DNA from: Candidatus Gastranaerophilales bacterium
Lineage (GTDB): Bacteria; Cyanobacteriota; Vampirovibrionia; Gastranaerophilales; Gastranaerophilaceae
Direction: 5' to 3'
Assembly (NCBI GenBank): GCA_947625305.1
Contig: CANQNW010000005.1
Location: 1-64,000, forward strand
DNA: 64,000 bases
Position numbers and translations under genes: made by a program. This document shows positions 1-10,701 of the stretch, in pieces (within the stretch, counting starts at the first letter, position 1; each line of letters opens with the position of its first letter). A model generated the notes under the pieces. That model had not been told where the DNA came from. It searched no databases and worked only from the letters and a program-made list of their open reading frames with translations.

Positions 1-611
1 ATACTTTGATTTGTATCTGAAGTTAATTTTTCAAATTTATTATTTATATCATTTTTGAAATTTGATATATTAAGTTCGGTATTTTGTGTAAAATTTTGAA
101 TTTTTTCGTCAATATTATAATTAATTAATTTTTCACCTTTCTCATCCCATTGGATAACATTATTTGCTTCGGGATATGGAAAAGTAACATCAACCACCTT
201 TGAACCTTCTGGAATTTTTGCAGCACGTTCCATTTGTCTTTTTGTGATTTGACAAATACGGGTTAGATAATCTAAACTCCATTCAAGAGTAATAAGACTT
301 AATTTGCTTGAATTTGCATACTCTTTGTCCTGTTCTATATCTAATTCAAGCGATAGAGAAATTATCTCATCTTCTGCAAGCAATTTATATTCAGAATCTT
401 TGAGCGGAAAAGTGATATAACTACCATTTTTATTCCCTACTTCATCAATAGAATAATCCTTGTCAAGCGTTAATGTCGTTTGAACTCCTTTAGAATCGGT
501 ATGTTGTACTAATAATTCTTTTTCATTTTCGATTAAAAAATCAAAATCAAAACGCGTAGTAGAACTATCACCGGTATAATTGTTTACCGGATTAATTTTT
601 GATACTGTCAT
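1..611 (-). CDS. Phage tail fibre, N-terminal part (cut by window edge)
   Basis: The minus-strand frame starts with ATG at 611 and runs off the left edge, so about 203 residues are seen. The start has the pattern N-N-Y-T-G-D-S-S-T-T-R-F-D-F-D-F, as in the N-terminal domain of T7-type tail fibres, which attaches the fibre to the tail. A polar, coil-prone stretch follows near the cut, as expected before a fibre shaft. A Shine-Dalgarno (GGAGTG) precedes the ATG. It sits 11 bases downstream of the giant virion protein and is probably co-transcribed with it. The receptor-binding end lies outside the window, so host specificity cannot be judged. Confidence 0.75.
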   Translation of the reverse strand, partial: MTVSKINPVNNYTGDSSTTRFDFDFLIENEKELLVQHTDSKGVQTTLTLDKDYSIDEVGNKNGSYITFPLKDSEYKLLAEDEIISLSLELDIEQDKEYANSSKLSLITLEWSLDYLTRICQITKRQMERAAKIPEGSKVVDVTFPYPEANNVIQWDEKGEKLINYNIDEKIQNFTQNTELNISNFKNDINNKFEKLTSDTNQS

Positions 612-621
612 TTTTCACTCC

Positions 622-3600
622 TTATTGTTTTTCTTTCAATATCCAGTTATATAATGGTTTACCAATTATAGGTATATATGCGAAGCTGCTCTTTTTACCC
701 GAAAGCACTCTTGTTGCAACAGGCGCAACTGAAGGTGTAAAGAAATTTACTACTGCTTTGCCTAAACCTCCCTTGCCTGCATCAGCAAAGAAGAACCTAT
801 TAATAATAAATGTAGGAATTAAATTATCTATCATACTTTCAAATATATTTATATCCCTGTTAGAGAGAAGATCTTTTAGTGCGTCTATAGGCACACCAAA
901 CAGCCATAATAACATTTGAAGCCTTATTAAATTTTTAAAACCATTAACAACTTGTTTTTTGTTTTTATTCATAATACCTTGTTGAATATTATTTGTTACA
1001 TCTTGCCTTGCTATATCAAGTGCTTTTATACCGTATGTTTTTAAAGTGTAAAATAGTTTCATAAAACCGCCACCGCTTTGATATAATTCCGTAACCTGAT
1101 CTTCTGATATTGGTTGAATATCTGCAAGTGAATGATAGGCAAAAATAATCGTATCGTCTGTTATTTTGCCTTCAGCTAAATCTTTTTTAGCAGCTTCCCA
1201 ATTATCGCCATATATTCTTTTTAATTTTGCGTTAAAATCTGCGTTGTTTGATTTTGCCAATTTTTGAGCATTTAATAAAGAGGTTTGTATAATTGTGTTT
1301 TTGCCAAGCCCGTCTATTGCGTTAAGTCCGATTATTTGAAATTGTTTTTTTAACCACTTTGAAATCTTTGAAGTATCTCCGAATTCATAAGCTAAATCGT
1401 TTATTCCTAAGTCTTCCATAGATATATCGAAAGGCTTTTTGAGACCCTTGAAAGTATCCGAAAAGCCATATTTATAAACCGAAAAAGCAAGGTCGCCAAA
1501 CTGTGTGATTGCGTTTGTAATATCATTCAAAGTCGTAATATATGTAAGGTCTTTTATCATTTTAATTGGTTCACATACTCTGCTTGCATTAAATCTTGCT
1601 ACAAGCATTTCTCTTATAAGTTTTTCATCTTTTGCATATATTTCACCTTTTGCCGCAAGCGAATTTACAAGCGCACCTATACTGTCTTCGACATTTTCAG
1701 AACTTCCGATTATTTTGGTAATTTCTTCTGAAGTTTCCGTAATTTCTTCTTTAAGGCGTTTTATGACTGCCCCCTTAACTTGATATGCGTTAGCTTCATT
1801 TACCCATTCTATTTGACCTTCTAAGCGCGCTTTTTGAGCCTGAAGTCTGCTTTTATATTGTTTCATTTCTTCGTCTAAGTCTTCTCTGTTTTCAAGTTCT
1901 TCAAGCTTTATTTCAATAGGCGAGAGTTCATATTTAAGCCTTGTTAATTCTTTTGCTTTTGCTACATTAGGGTATCTGTCTTTTACTTCGTCAAGCGTTT
2001 TTTTCTTGCGCTTGATTCTTGCTCGAAGTTTACCTACTTCTTTATACTCACTTCCAAAGAATTTTCTTGCTTCTATGACTTTTCTTGAATTGCTTATATA
2101 ATTTATTAATGCCGGTTCAAAGGTTTCATAAAATTGATTAAAGTCACCGTCAAGTTCATCTATTCTTCTTTCAAATTTTAAACTTGCATTTCTTGATAAA
2201 AGAATATTATTTTTTCCAAAGCCTCTAATATGATTATTGATAAATTTTGCCCTGTCTTCTACACTCCAAAACTGGCTATTGTCTGCTTCTGCAAGATCTC
2301 TCAATACCATACTTATTTTGGCGTCTTCTAACTTTATTACTTGATTAATTACATCTTGCTGCTCTTTTCTTGCAAGCGCTTCTATATATTCAATGTATTT
2401 TTCTGAAAGATCATTTTTTACAAGTCTTGGAAAATAATTATCAAGATAGCCTACATCTATTCCGACTTCAAGCGCACTATTATAAATATCTTCCAAAATT
2501 TCTCTTATTTTATTAAATTCTTCAGTGAAGCCATATTTATTCGCAATTATTCTTACCATATGTTCATCACGATTTTTTAATGCTAAATCGAAAGTCAGGT
2601 AATCTTCTTTGCTTGCTTGTTTCATAGCTTCAGTTTTTTTAATAAAGTCAGCAGCTGCGTTAAGGTCTTTTCCTGTTATCAGACTTAATTGTGCAGTATG
2701 GTTTCTTAATTTGTCTCTTAATTCAGGTGATATTTTACCTAAGCGAGTTTCTAAAGGAATAAATAATTTATCATACCAATTACTGAATTTTTGCCCGAAC
2801 TCATATAATCCCTTTTTTAATTTGTATTGAGGATTATTTGTAATGTTTTCAAGCTCAATACTTTTTGCATAATTATATTGATACTTTGGCAGCACTTCGC
2901 GCTCGTATTCTTCATCAGTTGTAAATACCCTTTCAAATAGTTTTATTGTATCATCAGACAAGTTGATATTAAGGTCTTTTACAGAATTATATACTTGTCT
3001 TAACCAGTCTTTAAAATTTTGGAAAACTCTTAATAAGGTTTTTGACGGCGCAGAACCTTCCATTAAATATGCTTCAAAGCCGCGTGCGAATCTTTCGTGA
3101 AAATCGACCATTTCTTCATAGGAATATTCGACACCTTCTTTCATTCCAAAAACTCTATAAACTTCAGACAATTCTCTTTGAGCGCGTTTATTCCCACCCT
3201 TAGCAAGCGTGTCTAAAGAATATAAATAATAATGCCCCAGCTCGTGGCATATAGTTGAAGCGTCGCCGTTTTCAAGAATATCAATTATTGCGGTACCGTT
3301 TTCATCTATTCTGAATTGTCCGCGTGGCGCTTCTTCTTCGCCTTGATAAAATTTATTTAAAATATTTATAGCTTTATCATCAAAGATTACATAGCATCTG
3401 CCATCTTGTTTACCTTCGTAAGTGATACCTTTAATTCCGTAATTATTTAAAAATTCAGAAGCAAGTTTTTGAGGATCTTGCCATTCATTTTCTTTATATC
3501 CAAAATTTCTTAATTTCTGATTTTCAGACTCTTGTTTTAATAGGAAATTTTTAACGAGCTGTTTGTATAAATCTTTTCCTGTTGGAGAAGATTTTTTTAA

Positions 3601-6600
3601 TTCATCTTTTAACCAATCGTTTTCATTTAAAATTTTGTTGACTATTTTTTGTACATTTTCATTTTGCTTGTTTAATGGTTCTTGCTCATCAAGCAGAACA
3701 TCAGCTTCGGGAATATCAACTTCAAAAAGTTGTCCTTCGGTTTTAAATGTTCTTTGCGGATAACCGTAATCATCCAATATTTCTTTTTGTTGATAATAAA
3801 AATCTAATTGTTTTTGATTTTCTTTATTATTTTTTTGGTTTTCCAACTTTTCAATATTATCAGATATTTCAAGCCATACATCATCAAAAATTGCATCTTC
3901 TGATTTTCCGGTTCCGTCATAAAATTTAATTAAAAGATCTTTTTCAAAATCTTTTAAATCCGTAGTGTTATTTTTTATTTCTACTTTATTTTTTTTGTCA
4001 TTAAAAATTAAAGTATAATCTTTCCCTTTATAATTCCAAATATTTCTGTTTTCATCAGTTCCGGTGCTACTTAAATTTTTTCTATATTCTTCTGAAACCT
4101 CTTTATTTTTAGCTAAATATACGCCATAGCCGTGAGTCATTGCCCCTTCGCCTGAAAAGGCATAAGATAAATCAAATTTATCAAAATCTCTTGGCCCACC
4201 GTGATATGCTGGTTGATTAAAAACTATTCCTTGATTATATCCATTTCCTCGCCCGTCGGATCGTGCTTCCAATCTGTCCGACCTTTGAGCGTTACTTTCT
4301 TGTCGAAGCGCCCCTTGAACAAGTTGCCCGATTTCTTCGTCTTCAATGTGTTGGGGTTTTTCCCCGTACTTAACGTCTGTCGAAACTGCTTCATAGGTCT
4401 TAAATAGTCCTTTCTCTTTCATTATAACATAATTTTTTAATGGATTGTACCCCACTTCATTTACAATATAATCAAGCGGTACAAGCCTTCCTGTTTCTCT
4501 GTATCTGCTTACGGCTCTATCTACTGATTTTTCAATAGGTAAATATACAAGTCTTAAATGTATATCGTATCCTGCTTCAGCAAGAACATTATATTTTTTC
4601 ATTATGGCTCTTTCGCTTTTACCTACAATAGGCAGCAAAATATTGTCGTTGTTTTCAACAGCGACTTCAAATACTTCATTTGCTATTAATTGGCTTTCTT
4701 CGTGAACCTGATCTGCTCGTTTGCCTTCGCTCTCTATAAACTCCGGTATGCGTTCTTTTGCCATATCAGAATCAATAATAAGACAGCCCGTTTCATCTGC
4801 TAAAGGATTTGCAAAAGATGATTTGCCGCTTGCCGGTGCGCCAATTACAATATATGCCTGTTTTTCTTTTTTTGTTGCACCTTTGCCATACAGTTCTTGT
4901 GCAATATCTTCTCTTAATTTAATGCGTTCAGGGGTTGATATATTGATCGTTGAAGGCAATAAACCTTCTGCTTTTAATCTGTCCTGCTCGTCTAAATCTG
5001 CTGCAACATCAGGATATAAAGCACGCCAGTTTACTAAGTCTTCTGCTTTGGCTGATTGGTATAAACCTTTTGAATAAAATTCATCAGGTTTAATCAGAAT
5101 ATCCTCATTATCCGCAATATCATTAAGCGCAGTATATGGGTTTTCTTCATTATTGACAAACCTACTTATTGCAGTTTGATTATATGCAATTTCCTTTTTG
5201 ACACGACCAAAAATTTCATTAATCACATCAGGGGTTAGCATATACGCTTTAAATTCTTTGGCAGCTTCATCTAAAGATATTTCTTCATTTTTAACCATAG
5301 AAGCTAATTGCAAAGCTTTATCTGATATAGGGCCTTGCTTTGACGCAAGTTTCTCAATAAGATCTATTGCAACAGCAGCCTGCTGATTTATTCTTTCATT
5401 AGTTATTTTATCAAGCCTGTTCTTGCCCCTGCCGGTAATTCTATTGTTATTGCGTAATAATCCGCTAAATATTTTTTTATCATTTTTCAAAGATTTTACA
5501 GCTTTATCTACAATTTGTATTTTTTCAATAGCCGTAGTTTGAAAAATTTCTTGCGTTCCGAATAAATTTATTTGCTCTGATTTTACAGTATCAGCTGCTA
5601 ATACCTCACGCGCAAACATAGCGACTTGTTCTAAATTACTAAACTTTGCAATTCTTACGCCGTCTATTGCAGCAATTTGTTTGCTTTCATCTGTCCTTAT
5701 AATATCCGCTATTCGTGCTGCCTGCGCTGAAGTTATTTCACCGTTTACTACTTTTTGAAATGCGGTATCACCAAGCCTTGACAAAGCTATGCCGTCTTTT
5801 ACCATAGCAGAATTCGTAGGAATAGTTTTAGGTAAATTTTCATATCCTATTTCTTTTATAATCTTTGCTGTGTCTAATGCAGTACCGGAGTTTTCAGCTA
5901 TATTTTTTTGAGCTGCAAGAACTCTCATTTGTTCCGGTGTATATCCGTCTTGTTCTTTAAATAAATAACCTTTAAGGGTAATATTATCACCGCCCAATCT
6001 TTTTGCAAGACCTAAGCGCTGGTGTCCGTCAACGACATATTTTTTTCCGTCTTTTCTTTCATAAACGATAATGTCGCCTGCATACAAAGGATCAAATTCT
6101 TCAACGCCATTCATTCTATCTGTTACGCCGTTTTCGTCTGAATTATCTTTGTATTGAAAAGTTTTAGCGTCAGTTAAAAGTTCGCTCGGTTTAAATGATT
6201 GTTCTTGTCTTTCCTTAATTTCACTATCTATAAAACGTGTTTCATCATTAAGCTGCATTTTGTTGTTCTGATTTATTAAGACTTGCAGATTAGATTTTTT
6301 AAGAAGTTCCTTGCCTTCTTCACCAAATTTATCTGTAATAACATTATCAAGCTGCTGTACGAGTTGAGCAGAAGTGTCTGCCAGTTCAGAATTAGCGCCT
6401 TGTCGTTCCATTTCGCCTTTTATTCTTGTGTAAGATATACCGGCTTGTAGTGTTTTTGTTTTTTGGTTTGCCTGTTCTGTCGCGACTTCCGCAAGTGTAT
6501 CCATATTTTCTGTGAGAAAATCGTTGCGCTCATCAACTGTCATAGCTTCAGCTTCTTTTTTTGCAAGACTTGATTCTATACCTTGCTTTGTCTTTACCGC

Positions 6601-7761
6601 AGTAACTTGCGCAGTCGTGCCAATACCGCCCATTCCTATTGCAGAAATAGCACCAACAAGACCAGCCTGCATTATTTCATCAATCTTATCAGCTAAAGGT
6701 TTTGGCGCTACACCACGCATTTTTCTTGCTAAATTTTCATATATAAAATTGGTGTATTCTTGCGCCATTTCCGTTGAACCTTCTTCAATACCTGCCTTTG
6801 CAAGTTCTAAGGATAAAGCTGCTAATTGGCTTCTAAATGTTTTATCTTTTGCAAGTTCTTTAATTCCTTGCTTTCCAAACATATCTAATACTTTATCGCC
6901 GTTGGGTATTGCTTTTAAAATAGCTCCCAATCCTAAATATTCCAAAGAAGCATTAATAAGTCCAACCGACATAGCAAGATTGTCCATATCAGAATCACTT
7001 AATTTTTCTATCCCTTCATTTACAAATTCGTCATTCAACTGTTCTAATTCTTGACGCATAAAACCGGCTTCAAGTTCAAAACTTTTCTTTGCTACCGCTG
7101 TTCTTGCAAATAAACTTGCGCCAGTTCTCATACCTCCTTGTGCGCCGAGCCAAGCCCCTTGTGGTGTTTTTGTTGCAATAGCGCCACCAATAGCACCAAC
7201 AGCGAGGCCGCCAGCGCCCCCTATCGCCCCCAATATTCCTGCTTCTTTTCCAATACTATAAAGAATTGCTATTTGCTTCATTACTTCTGCATACAGCTGT
7301 TTAGCTCCGTTAGCTTTTTCAGATAATACAACAGGGCTGCCTTCTTCAAAATATTTGCCGTCGCTTGTTTGCAGAAATTTACTATATATTCCGTAGTTAT
7401 TAGCCTGATTATATCTTCCTTTACTATATGGGTTGTCAAGTTCATCTATTCTTGCTTTTTCAGCTTCAGATAAATCTTGTCCTGCTTTTCGTAGCAGCAT
7501 TCCTTTTGTTCTTAATTCAGCTGCTTCATTATCTTTTTTCTGTTCCATAAAAGCAGCAACGGGTACTTCTGTAACAAATTGCCAAGCAGATTTTAAATTA
7601 TCAAGAACAGTAGGCGCTTTATATTCTGATATAATAGGGCCGTTATATTCTTTTTGTATTTCTGTTGAAGCTGGTTCTTGTTCTAATTCAAAGCCTTCAG
7701 GTATTTCATTAGACAGATATTCAACTTCAAAGCCTTCAGGAAGCGCTAAATTGCTTGCCAT
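622..7761 (-). CDS. Giant polyvalent virion protein (ParB-like, zeta-like kinase, ART-like, zincin-like domains)
   Basis: This 2379-residue protein is most likely packaged in the virion and injected with the DNA. In order it shows: two PEGFE motifs in the first 30 residues; a Gly/Ala-rich hydrophobic stretch (about 165-215); a ParB/Srx-type segment with VVDGHQR (about 576-582); a P-loop GAPASGKSS (about 973) in a zeta-toxin-like kinase; an ADP-ribosyltransferase-like segment starting YHGGPRDFDKFDL (about 1185); a zinc-protease motif HELGH (about 1506); and a long helical C-terminus with hydrophobic segments after about 2290. This chain matches the polyvalent proteins described in phages and conjugative elements. 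The start overlaps the upstream gene by 16 bases. Domain names rest on motifs, not on a database search. Confidence 0.82.
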   Translation of the reverse strand: MASNLALPEGFEVEYLSNEIPEGFELEQEPASTEIQKEYNGPIISEYKAPTVLDNLKSAWQFVTEVPVAAFMEQKKDNEAAELRTKGMLLRKAGQDLSEAEKARIDELDNPYSKGRYNQANNYGIYSKFLQTSDGKYFEEGSPVVLSEKANGAKQLYAEVMKQIAILYSIGKEAGILGAIGGAGGLAVGAIGGAIATKTPQGAWLGAQGGMRTGASLFARTAVAKKSFELEAGFMRQELEQLNDEFVNEGIEKLSDSDMDNLAMSVGLINASLEYLGLGAILKAIPNGDKVLDMFGKQGIKELAKDKTFRSQLAALSLELAKAGIEEGSTEMAQEYTNFIYENLARKMRGVAPKPLADKIDEIMQAGLVGAISAIGMGGIGTTAQVTAVKTKQGIESSLAKKEAEAMTVDERNDFLTENMDTLAEVATEQANQKTKTLQAGISYTRIKGEMERQGANSELADTSAQLVQQLDNVITDKFGEEGKELLKKSNLQVLINQNNKMQLNDETRFIDSEIKERQEQSFKPSELLTDAKTFQYKDNSDENGVTDRMNGVEEFDPLYAGDIIVYERKDGKKYVVDGHQRLGLAKRLGGDNITLKGYLFKEQDGYTPEQMRVLAAQKNIAENSGTALDTAKIIKEIGYENLPKTIPTNSAMVKDGIALSRLGDTAFQKVVNGEITSAQAARIADIIRTDESKQIAAIDGVRIAKFSNLEQVAMFAREVLAADTVKSEQINLFGTQEIFQTTAIEKIQIVDKAVKSLKNDKKIFSGLLRNNNRITGRGKNRLDKITNERINQQAAVAIDLIEKLASKQGPISDKALQLASMVKNEEISLDEAAKEFKAYMLTPDVINEIFGRVKKEIAYNQTAISRFVNNEENPYTALNDIADNEDILIKPDEFYSKGLYQSAKAEDLVNWRALYPDVAADLDEQDRLKAEGLLPSTINISTPERIKLREDIAQELYGKGATKKEKQAYIVIGAPASGKSSFANPLADETGCLIIDSDMAKERIPEFIESEGKRADQVHEESQLIANEVFEVAVENNDNILLPIVGKSERAIMKKYNVLAEAGYDIHLRLVYLPIEKSVDRAVSRYRETGRLVPLDYIVNEVGYNPLKNYVIMKEKGLFKTYEAVSTDVKYGEKPQHIEDEEIGQLVQGALRQESNAQRSDRLEARSDGRGNGYNQGIVFNQPAYHGGPRDFDKFDLSYAFSGEGAMTHGYGVYLAKNKEVSEEYRKNLSSTGTDENRNIWNYKGKDYTLIFNDKKNKVEIKNNTTDLKDFEKDLLIKFYDGTGKSEDAIFDDVWLEISDNIEKLENQKNNKENQKQLDFYYQQKEILDDYGYPQRTFKTEGQLFEVDIPEADVLLDEQEPLNKQNENVQKIVNKILNENDWLKDELKKSSPTGKDLYKQLVKNFLLKQESENQKLRNFGYKENEWQDPQKLASEFLNNYGIKGITYEGKQDGRCYVIFDDKAINILNKFYQGEEEAPRGQFRIDENGTAIIDILENGDASTICHELGHYYLYSLDTLAKGGNKRAQRELSEVYRVFGMKEGVEYSYEEMVDFHERFARGFEAYLMEGSAPSKTLLRVFQNFKDWLRQVYNSVKDLNINLSDDTIKLFERVFTTDEEYEREVLPKYQYNYAKSIELENITNNPQYKLKKGLYEFGQKFSNWYDKLFIPLETRLGKISPELRDKLRNHTAQLSLITGKDLNAAADFIKKTEAMKQASKEDYLTFDLALKNRDEHMVRIIANKYGFTEEFNKIREILEDIYNSALEVGIDVGYLDNYFPRLVKNDLSEKYIEYIEALARKEQQDVINQVIKLEDAKISMVLRDLAEADNSQFWSVEDRAKFINNHIRGFGKNNILLSRNASLKFERRIDELDGDFNQFYETFEPALINYISNSRKVIEARKFFGSEYKEVGKLRARIKRKKKTLDEVKDRYPNVAKAKELTRLKYELSPIEIKLEELENREDLDEEMKQYKSRLQAQKARLEGQIEWVNEANAYQVKGAVIKRLKEEITETSEEITKIIGSSENVEDSIGALVNSLAAKGEIYAKDEKLIREMLVARFNASRVCEPIKMIKDLTYITTLNDITNAITQFGDLAFSVYKYGFSDTFKGLKKPFDISMEDLGINDLAYEFGDTSKISKWLKKQFQIIGLNAIDGLGKNTIIQTSLLNAQKLAKSNNADFNAKLKRIYGDNWEAAKKDLAEGKITDDTIIFAYHSLADIQPISEDQVTELYQSGGGFMKLFYTLKTYGIKALDIARQDVTNNIQQGIMNKNKKQVVNGFKNLIRLQMLLWLFGVPIDALKDLLSNRDINIFESMIDNLIPTFIINRFFFADAGKGGLGKAVVNFFTPSVAPVATRVLSGKKSSFAYIPIIGKPLYNWILKEKQ

Positions 7762-9989
7762 TTTCCACCTCTCATAATCATTCTTTCACCGGTTTTAGGA
7801 TTTCTTATAATTGTTCCTTCTGCATAAGCGCCGTTATTATTTTTAGCTTTTGTATCTTTACTTAAAGGATTTATGCTTTTTCCGTTTATAATTCTTTCGT
7901 AATGCAGACACGGCGCAGTAGCGTTCCCCGTACTTCCTGCTCTTCCGATAAAATCACCAGCGTTAATTGTTTGCCCCGTTTTTACAGAAAAGCTATTAGC
8001 GTGTGCATATCTATGTATGGTATCGCCACTTTGAATATCAATATAATTACCGTAGCCGGCGGGATCTTTTCCGATTTTTACTACTTTGCCACTTGCAAAA
8101 GCCATAATTCTTTCATTGTTACCATAAGAAAGATCTACCCCTTTATGATCTGAACTTGCACGACTGTTAGGCTTTTTTCGCGGCCCGTATAAACTTGTTA
8201 TTCTATGTCCGAACCACATATCACCAATCTGAGGCAGTCCACCTTGTTTAATTTCAATAGCGCTGCTTAATTCTTTGTTGTCGTCTTGAACAGTCTTAGA
8301 AACTCTTTGCGCCACTATTTTATATTTTTCTTCATCTGTTAGAGGGCTGCCTTTTGCTTTTTCGGCTGTATTAAAATCATTTATTACATTTCTCATAAAG
8401 CCCACTTGCTTATTCATTCCTTCAATATATAAATCAGACGTTTTACCGTCTTTGCTTTTATAAGCATAGTTTTGTGCAAATTCTTTTAGAGCGCTGTTTA
8501 TTTCGCCTTGCGTCAAATTTTTACCTTTTTTTAATTCAAGTTCTTTAATATAAGCATTAGCAGAATTTGTAAATGCTTTCGCTTTTTTATCGGTTCTTTC
8601 GCCCATATACCAAGAAGGGTCTGTATTCAGTTGCCCTTGTTTATTGTATGTATAGCCAAGCATTTTTAAACCGTCTTTTATGGCTTTGTCTTGATCTGTT
8701 AGTTGTGTAGGCGTCATATTTTTAATATCAATCTGCATTTTTTGAAAAGCTTTATAATCAGAATTAGAAAGCAGCGGTCTGTATTGCGTTAAGTTCATAC
8801 GCGCGAATCTTTGAGCGTCTGTATTTCTTAATTCGTAAAGTTCTAAATAAGCAGAATTATCTGTATCAATATCACCTTTATTAATAAGCTGATTTATTGC
8901 GCCTTGCGCATTATACCAATTTCTACCATTAAGCCCATAGGGTATATCGTCTTCTGAAGGTACTTGACCTGATTTCATTTTTTCAGCAATATTATCCCAC
9001 ATCTGATCCATAAGCTGATCTTGTTCGTGGTTGTCTATTCTTCGTTGCCTGTTATATAAAGAAGTTAGCCTATTTTCAACGGCTTGGCGTTCTTGCTCAT
9101 TTTCAATTTTATCTACTTGAGCGTATGCTCCTGCTTCATCTTCAGGATATAAACTGTATAATCTTTCTGCGGAAGATCTTGCAACATAATTTAATTCGTT
9201 ATTTCTTACAGCGCCTAAATATCTTGCTTGCGCGTCAGGCAATAACTCATCTTTATGCGCATTATAGTATTCAGTAGCTTTTAGGCTACCGTCTTGTAAG
9301 TAAGCATTTAATACTCCTGCGTGAAAATCGGAAGTAAATTTTGCAAGTTGTATCCTTGTTGTGTCGCCATCCCATTTAAGAAGTTTAGCTTTACTTAAAA
9401 GTGTAGCTCTACCATTCCCAAGCGCAATAGCCATATCGTCTTCATTATCTCTGTGTGTTACGGCTTTACTAATTGCAAGGTTTTGCGCTTCTTCAAGTGT
9501 TGCCATACCCCACGCGTGAGTTTGTTTCATTTCGTGCGCTTGTGCGCCTTGATAAAGCATATTCAATTTTCTAAGTTTAACAGATTCAGCAGCTTTAGCT
9601 CCCCTGCCCCAAGTCAAACCTAATTCTTGTTGTTTTTGATTTATTTTTTGTTCAATATTATTCATTACGCCCGTTGCACCGCTGTTCGGATCGTCAGGGT
9701 TTGCCATAGCGTCTTTTCCAAGTTTTGAATAATAACCATTTTCAGGATCTTGTAAATCCGTTCTTTCAAGAACATCAATGTAATTTGCAAGCTCTCTTGC
9801 ATTCATTTCTTGTATTTGATTATGCAAATTAATCATATTTTGAGTAAACCACGCAGAAGTTTCACCCAATTTTTCTGTTGCTCGTGCTATACTCACACCA
9901 AAAGCGTCAGGGTTTGTATTTGCTTTTAAATAGCCCGTAGGTTCGTGGCTATAATTAACTCTTTGTTCATATTGTGGAATTGCTACCAT
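7746..9989 (-). CDS. Internal virion protein with C-terminal M23/LytM peptidase domain
   Basis: The protein has 747 residues. The first 580 or so are helical and polar, like the large internal virion proteins of T7-type podoviruses. The end is a LytM/M23 fold: GHRITSLYGPR, the metal-binding HKGVD (residues 615-619), then the usual late Gly-rich strand. M23 enzymes cut peptide crosslinks in peptidoglycan, which fits local wall penetration at infection. One oddity is that the HxH motif reads P-C-L-H-Y-E (Cys694, His696), so the first His, normally catalytic, is Cys. Activity is therefore uncertain. ATG at 9989 has an AGGAGT ribosome site. It lies in the late operon between the gp14-like protein and the giant protein. 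Confidence 0.8.
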   Translation of the reverse strand: MVAIPQYEQRVNYSHEPTGYLKANTNPDAFGVSIARATEKLGETSAWFTQNMINLHNQIQEMNARELANYIDVLERTDLQDPENGYYSKLGKDAMANPDDPNSGATGVMNNIEQKINQKQQELGLTWGRGAKAAESVKLRKLNMLYQGAQAHEMKQTHAWGMATLEEAQNLAISKAVTHRDNEDDMAIALGNGRATLLSKAKLLKWDGDTTRIQLAKFTSDFHAGVLNAYLQDGSLKATEYYNAHKDELLPDAQARYLGAVRNNELNYVARSSAERLYSLYPEDEAGAYAQVDKIENEQERQAVENRLTSLYNRQRRIDNHEQDQLMDQMWDNIAEKMKSGQVPSEDDIPYGLNGRNWYNAQGAINQLINKGDIDTDNSAYLELYELRNTDAQRFARMNLTQYRPLLSNSDYKAFQKMQIDIKNMTPTQLTDQDKAIKDGLKMLGYTYNKQGQLNTDPSWYMGERTDKKAKAFTNSANAYIKELELKKGKNLTQGEINSALKEFAQNYAYKSKDGKTSDLYIEGMNKQVGFMRNVINDFNTAEKAKGSPLTDEEKYKIVAQRVSKTVQDDNKELSSAIEIKQGGLPQIGDMWFGHRITSLYGPRKKPNSRASSDHKGVDLSYGNNERIMAFASGKVVKIGKDPAGYGNYIDIQSGDTIHRYAHANSFSVKTGQTINAGDFIGRAGSTGNATAPCLHYERIINGKSINPLSKDTKAKNNNGAYAEGTIIRNPKTGERMIMRGGKWQAI

Positions 9990-9999
9990 TGTTACTCCT

Positions 10000-10698
10000 T
10001 TAAGCTATTTTATTAGGGTTTAATATTCCGCTGTTTGAAACATCAAAACCGCCACTTAATTTTAATCCCGATTGTGTTGCGCCTCCACCGAGTGAACCTA
10101 AGCCACCACCTAAAGAAGTAAATAAACTGCCGATTTGTCCGACCGTTTTTAAGCCACCGGCTACCGCGCTAATTGTTCCTGCTGTTCTTGCGTTTCTTGC
10201 TGATAATTGAGCTAAGTTTGCTTCATTTGCAAAGTTAGAAGCTTCAATTTCATAATTACGCGCTTTCTTTTCTGAATTATATTCAATAGTTAATGCGTCA
10301 AGTTCGCCAAGCATAGCGGTATCTTCAATTATGTCTAATGAAGTTCCATAACCAACATCAACACCATTTGCAGCCAAAGATACTTCTTGCTTTCCAATAG
10401 CTTGAAGTGTTGATATTCTTTGCCTGCGCGCTTCTTCTAAACCAAGCTGTCTTTCCATAGCAGCATTGTTCATAGCAATTTTTTGATTTTCTGCCGCTAC
10501 TCGTGCCTGATACCCATAAGCAGCAGCTTGCGCTTTCCCTGATTGGTAGCTTCCGACTGCGCCCAAAGCTGTTCCTGCTATTCCTGCCGCAGTTGCCGCG
10601 ACAGCTACACCACCTATTGCAGCTGCTGCGCCAGCCGATACAGAAGCTCCGACAGCGGCAGCTATGGAAGTTCCTATAATAGTAAAAAGTTCGCACAT
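10000..10698 (-). CDS. Internal virion protein, T7 gp14-like
   Basis: The protein has 232 residues. It starts with a long Ala/Gly hydrophobic segment (about 8-50) that could insert in a membrane. A helical, Gln/Ala-rich middle follows with motifs typical of podovirus internal core proteins (GYQARVAAENQ; AANGVDVGYGTS). The end is Gly-rich. Such proteins help form the channel that carries DNA through the envelope. The position between the gp13-like gene and the M23 protein matches T7 order (13-14-15-16). The start has a GGGGG/GGGAA ribosome site 5-9 bases upstream. The functional call is by length, composition and gene order. Confidence 0.75.
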   Translation of the reverse strand: MCELFTIIGTSIAAAVGASVSAGAAAAIGGVAVAATAAGIAGTALGAVGSYQSGKAQAAAYGYQARVAAENQKIAMNNAAMERQLGLEEARRQRISTLQAIGKQEVSLAANGVDVGYGTSLDIIEDTAMLGELDALTIEYNSEKKARNYEIEASNFANEANLAQLSARNARTAGTISAVAGGLKTVGQIGSLFTSLGGGLGSLGGGATQSGLKLSGGFDVSNSGILNPNKIA

Positions 10699-10701
10699 TG
10701 T

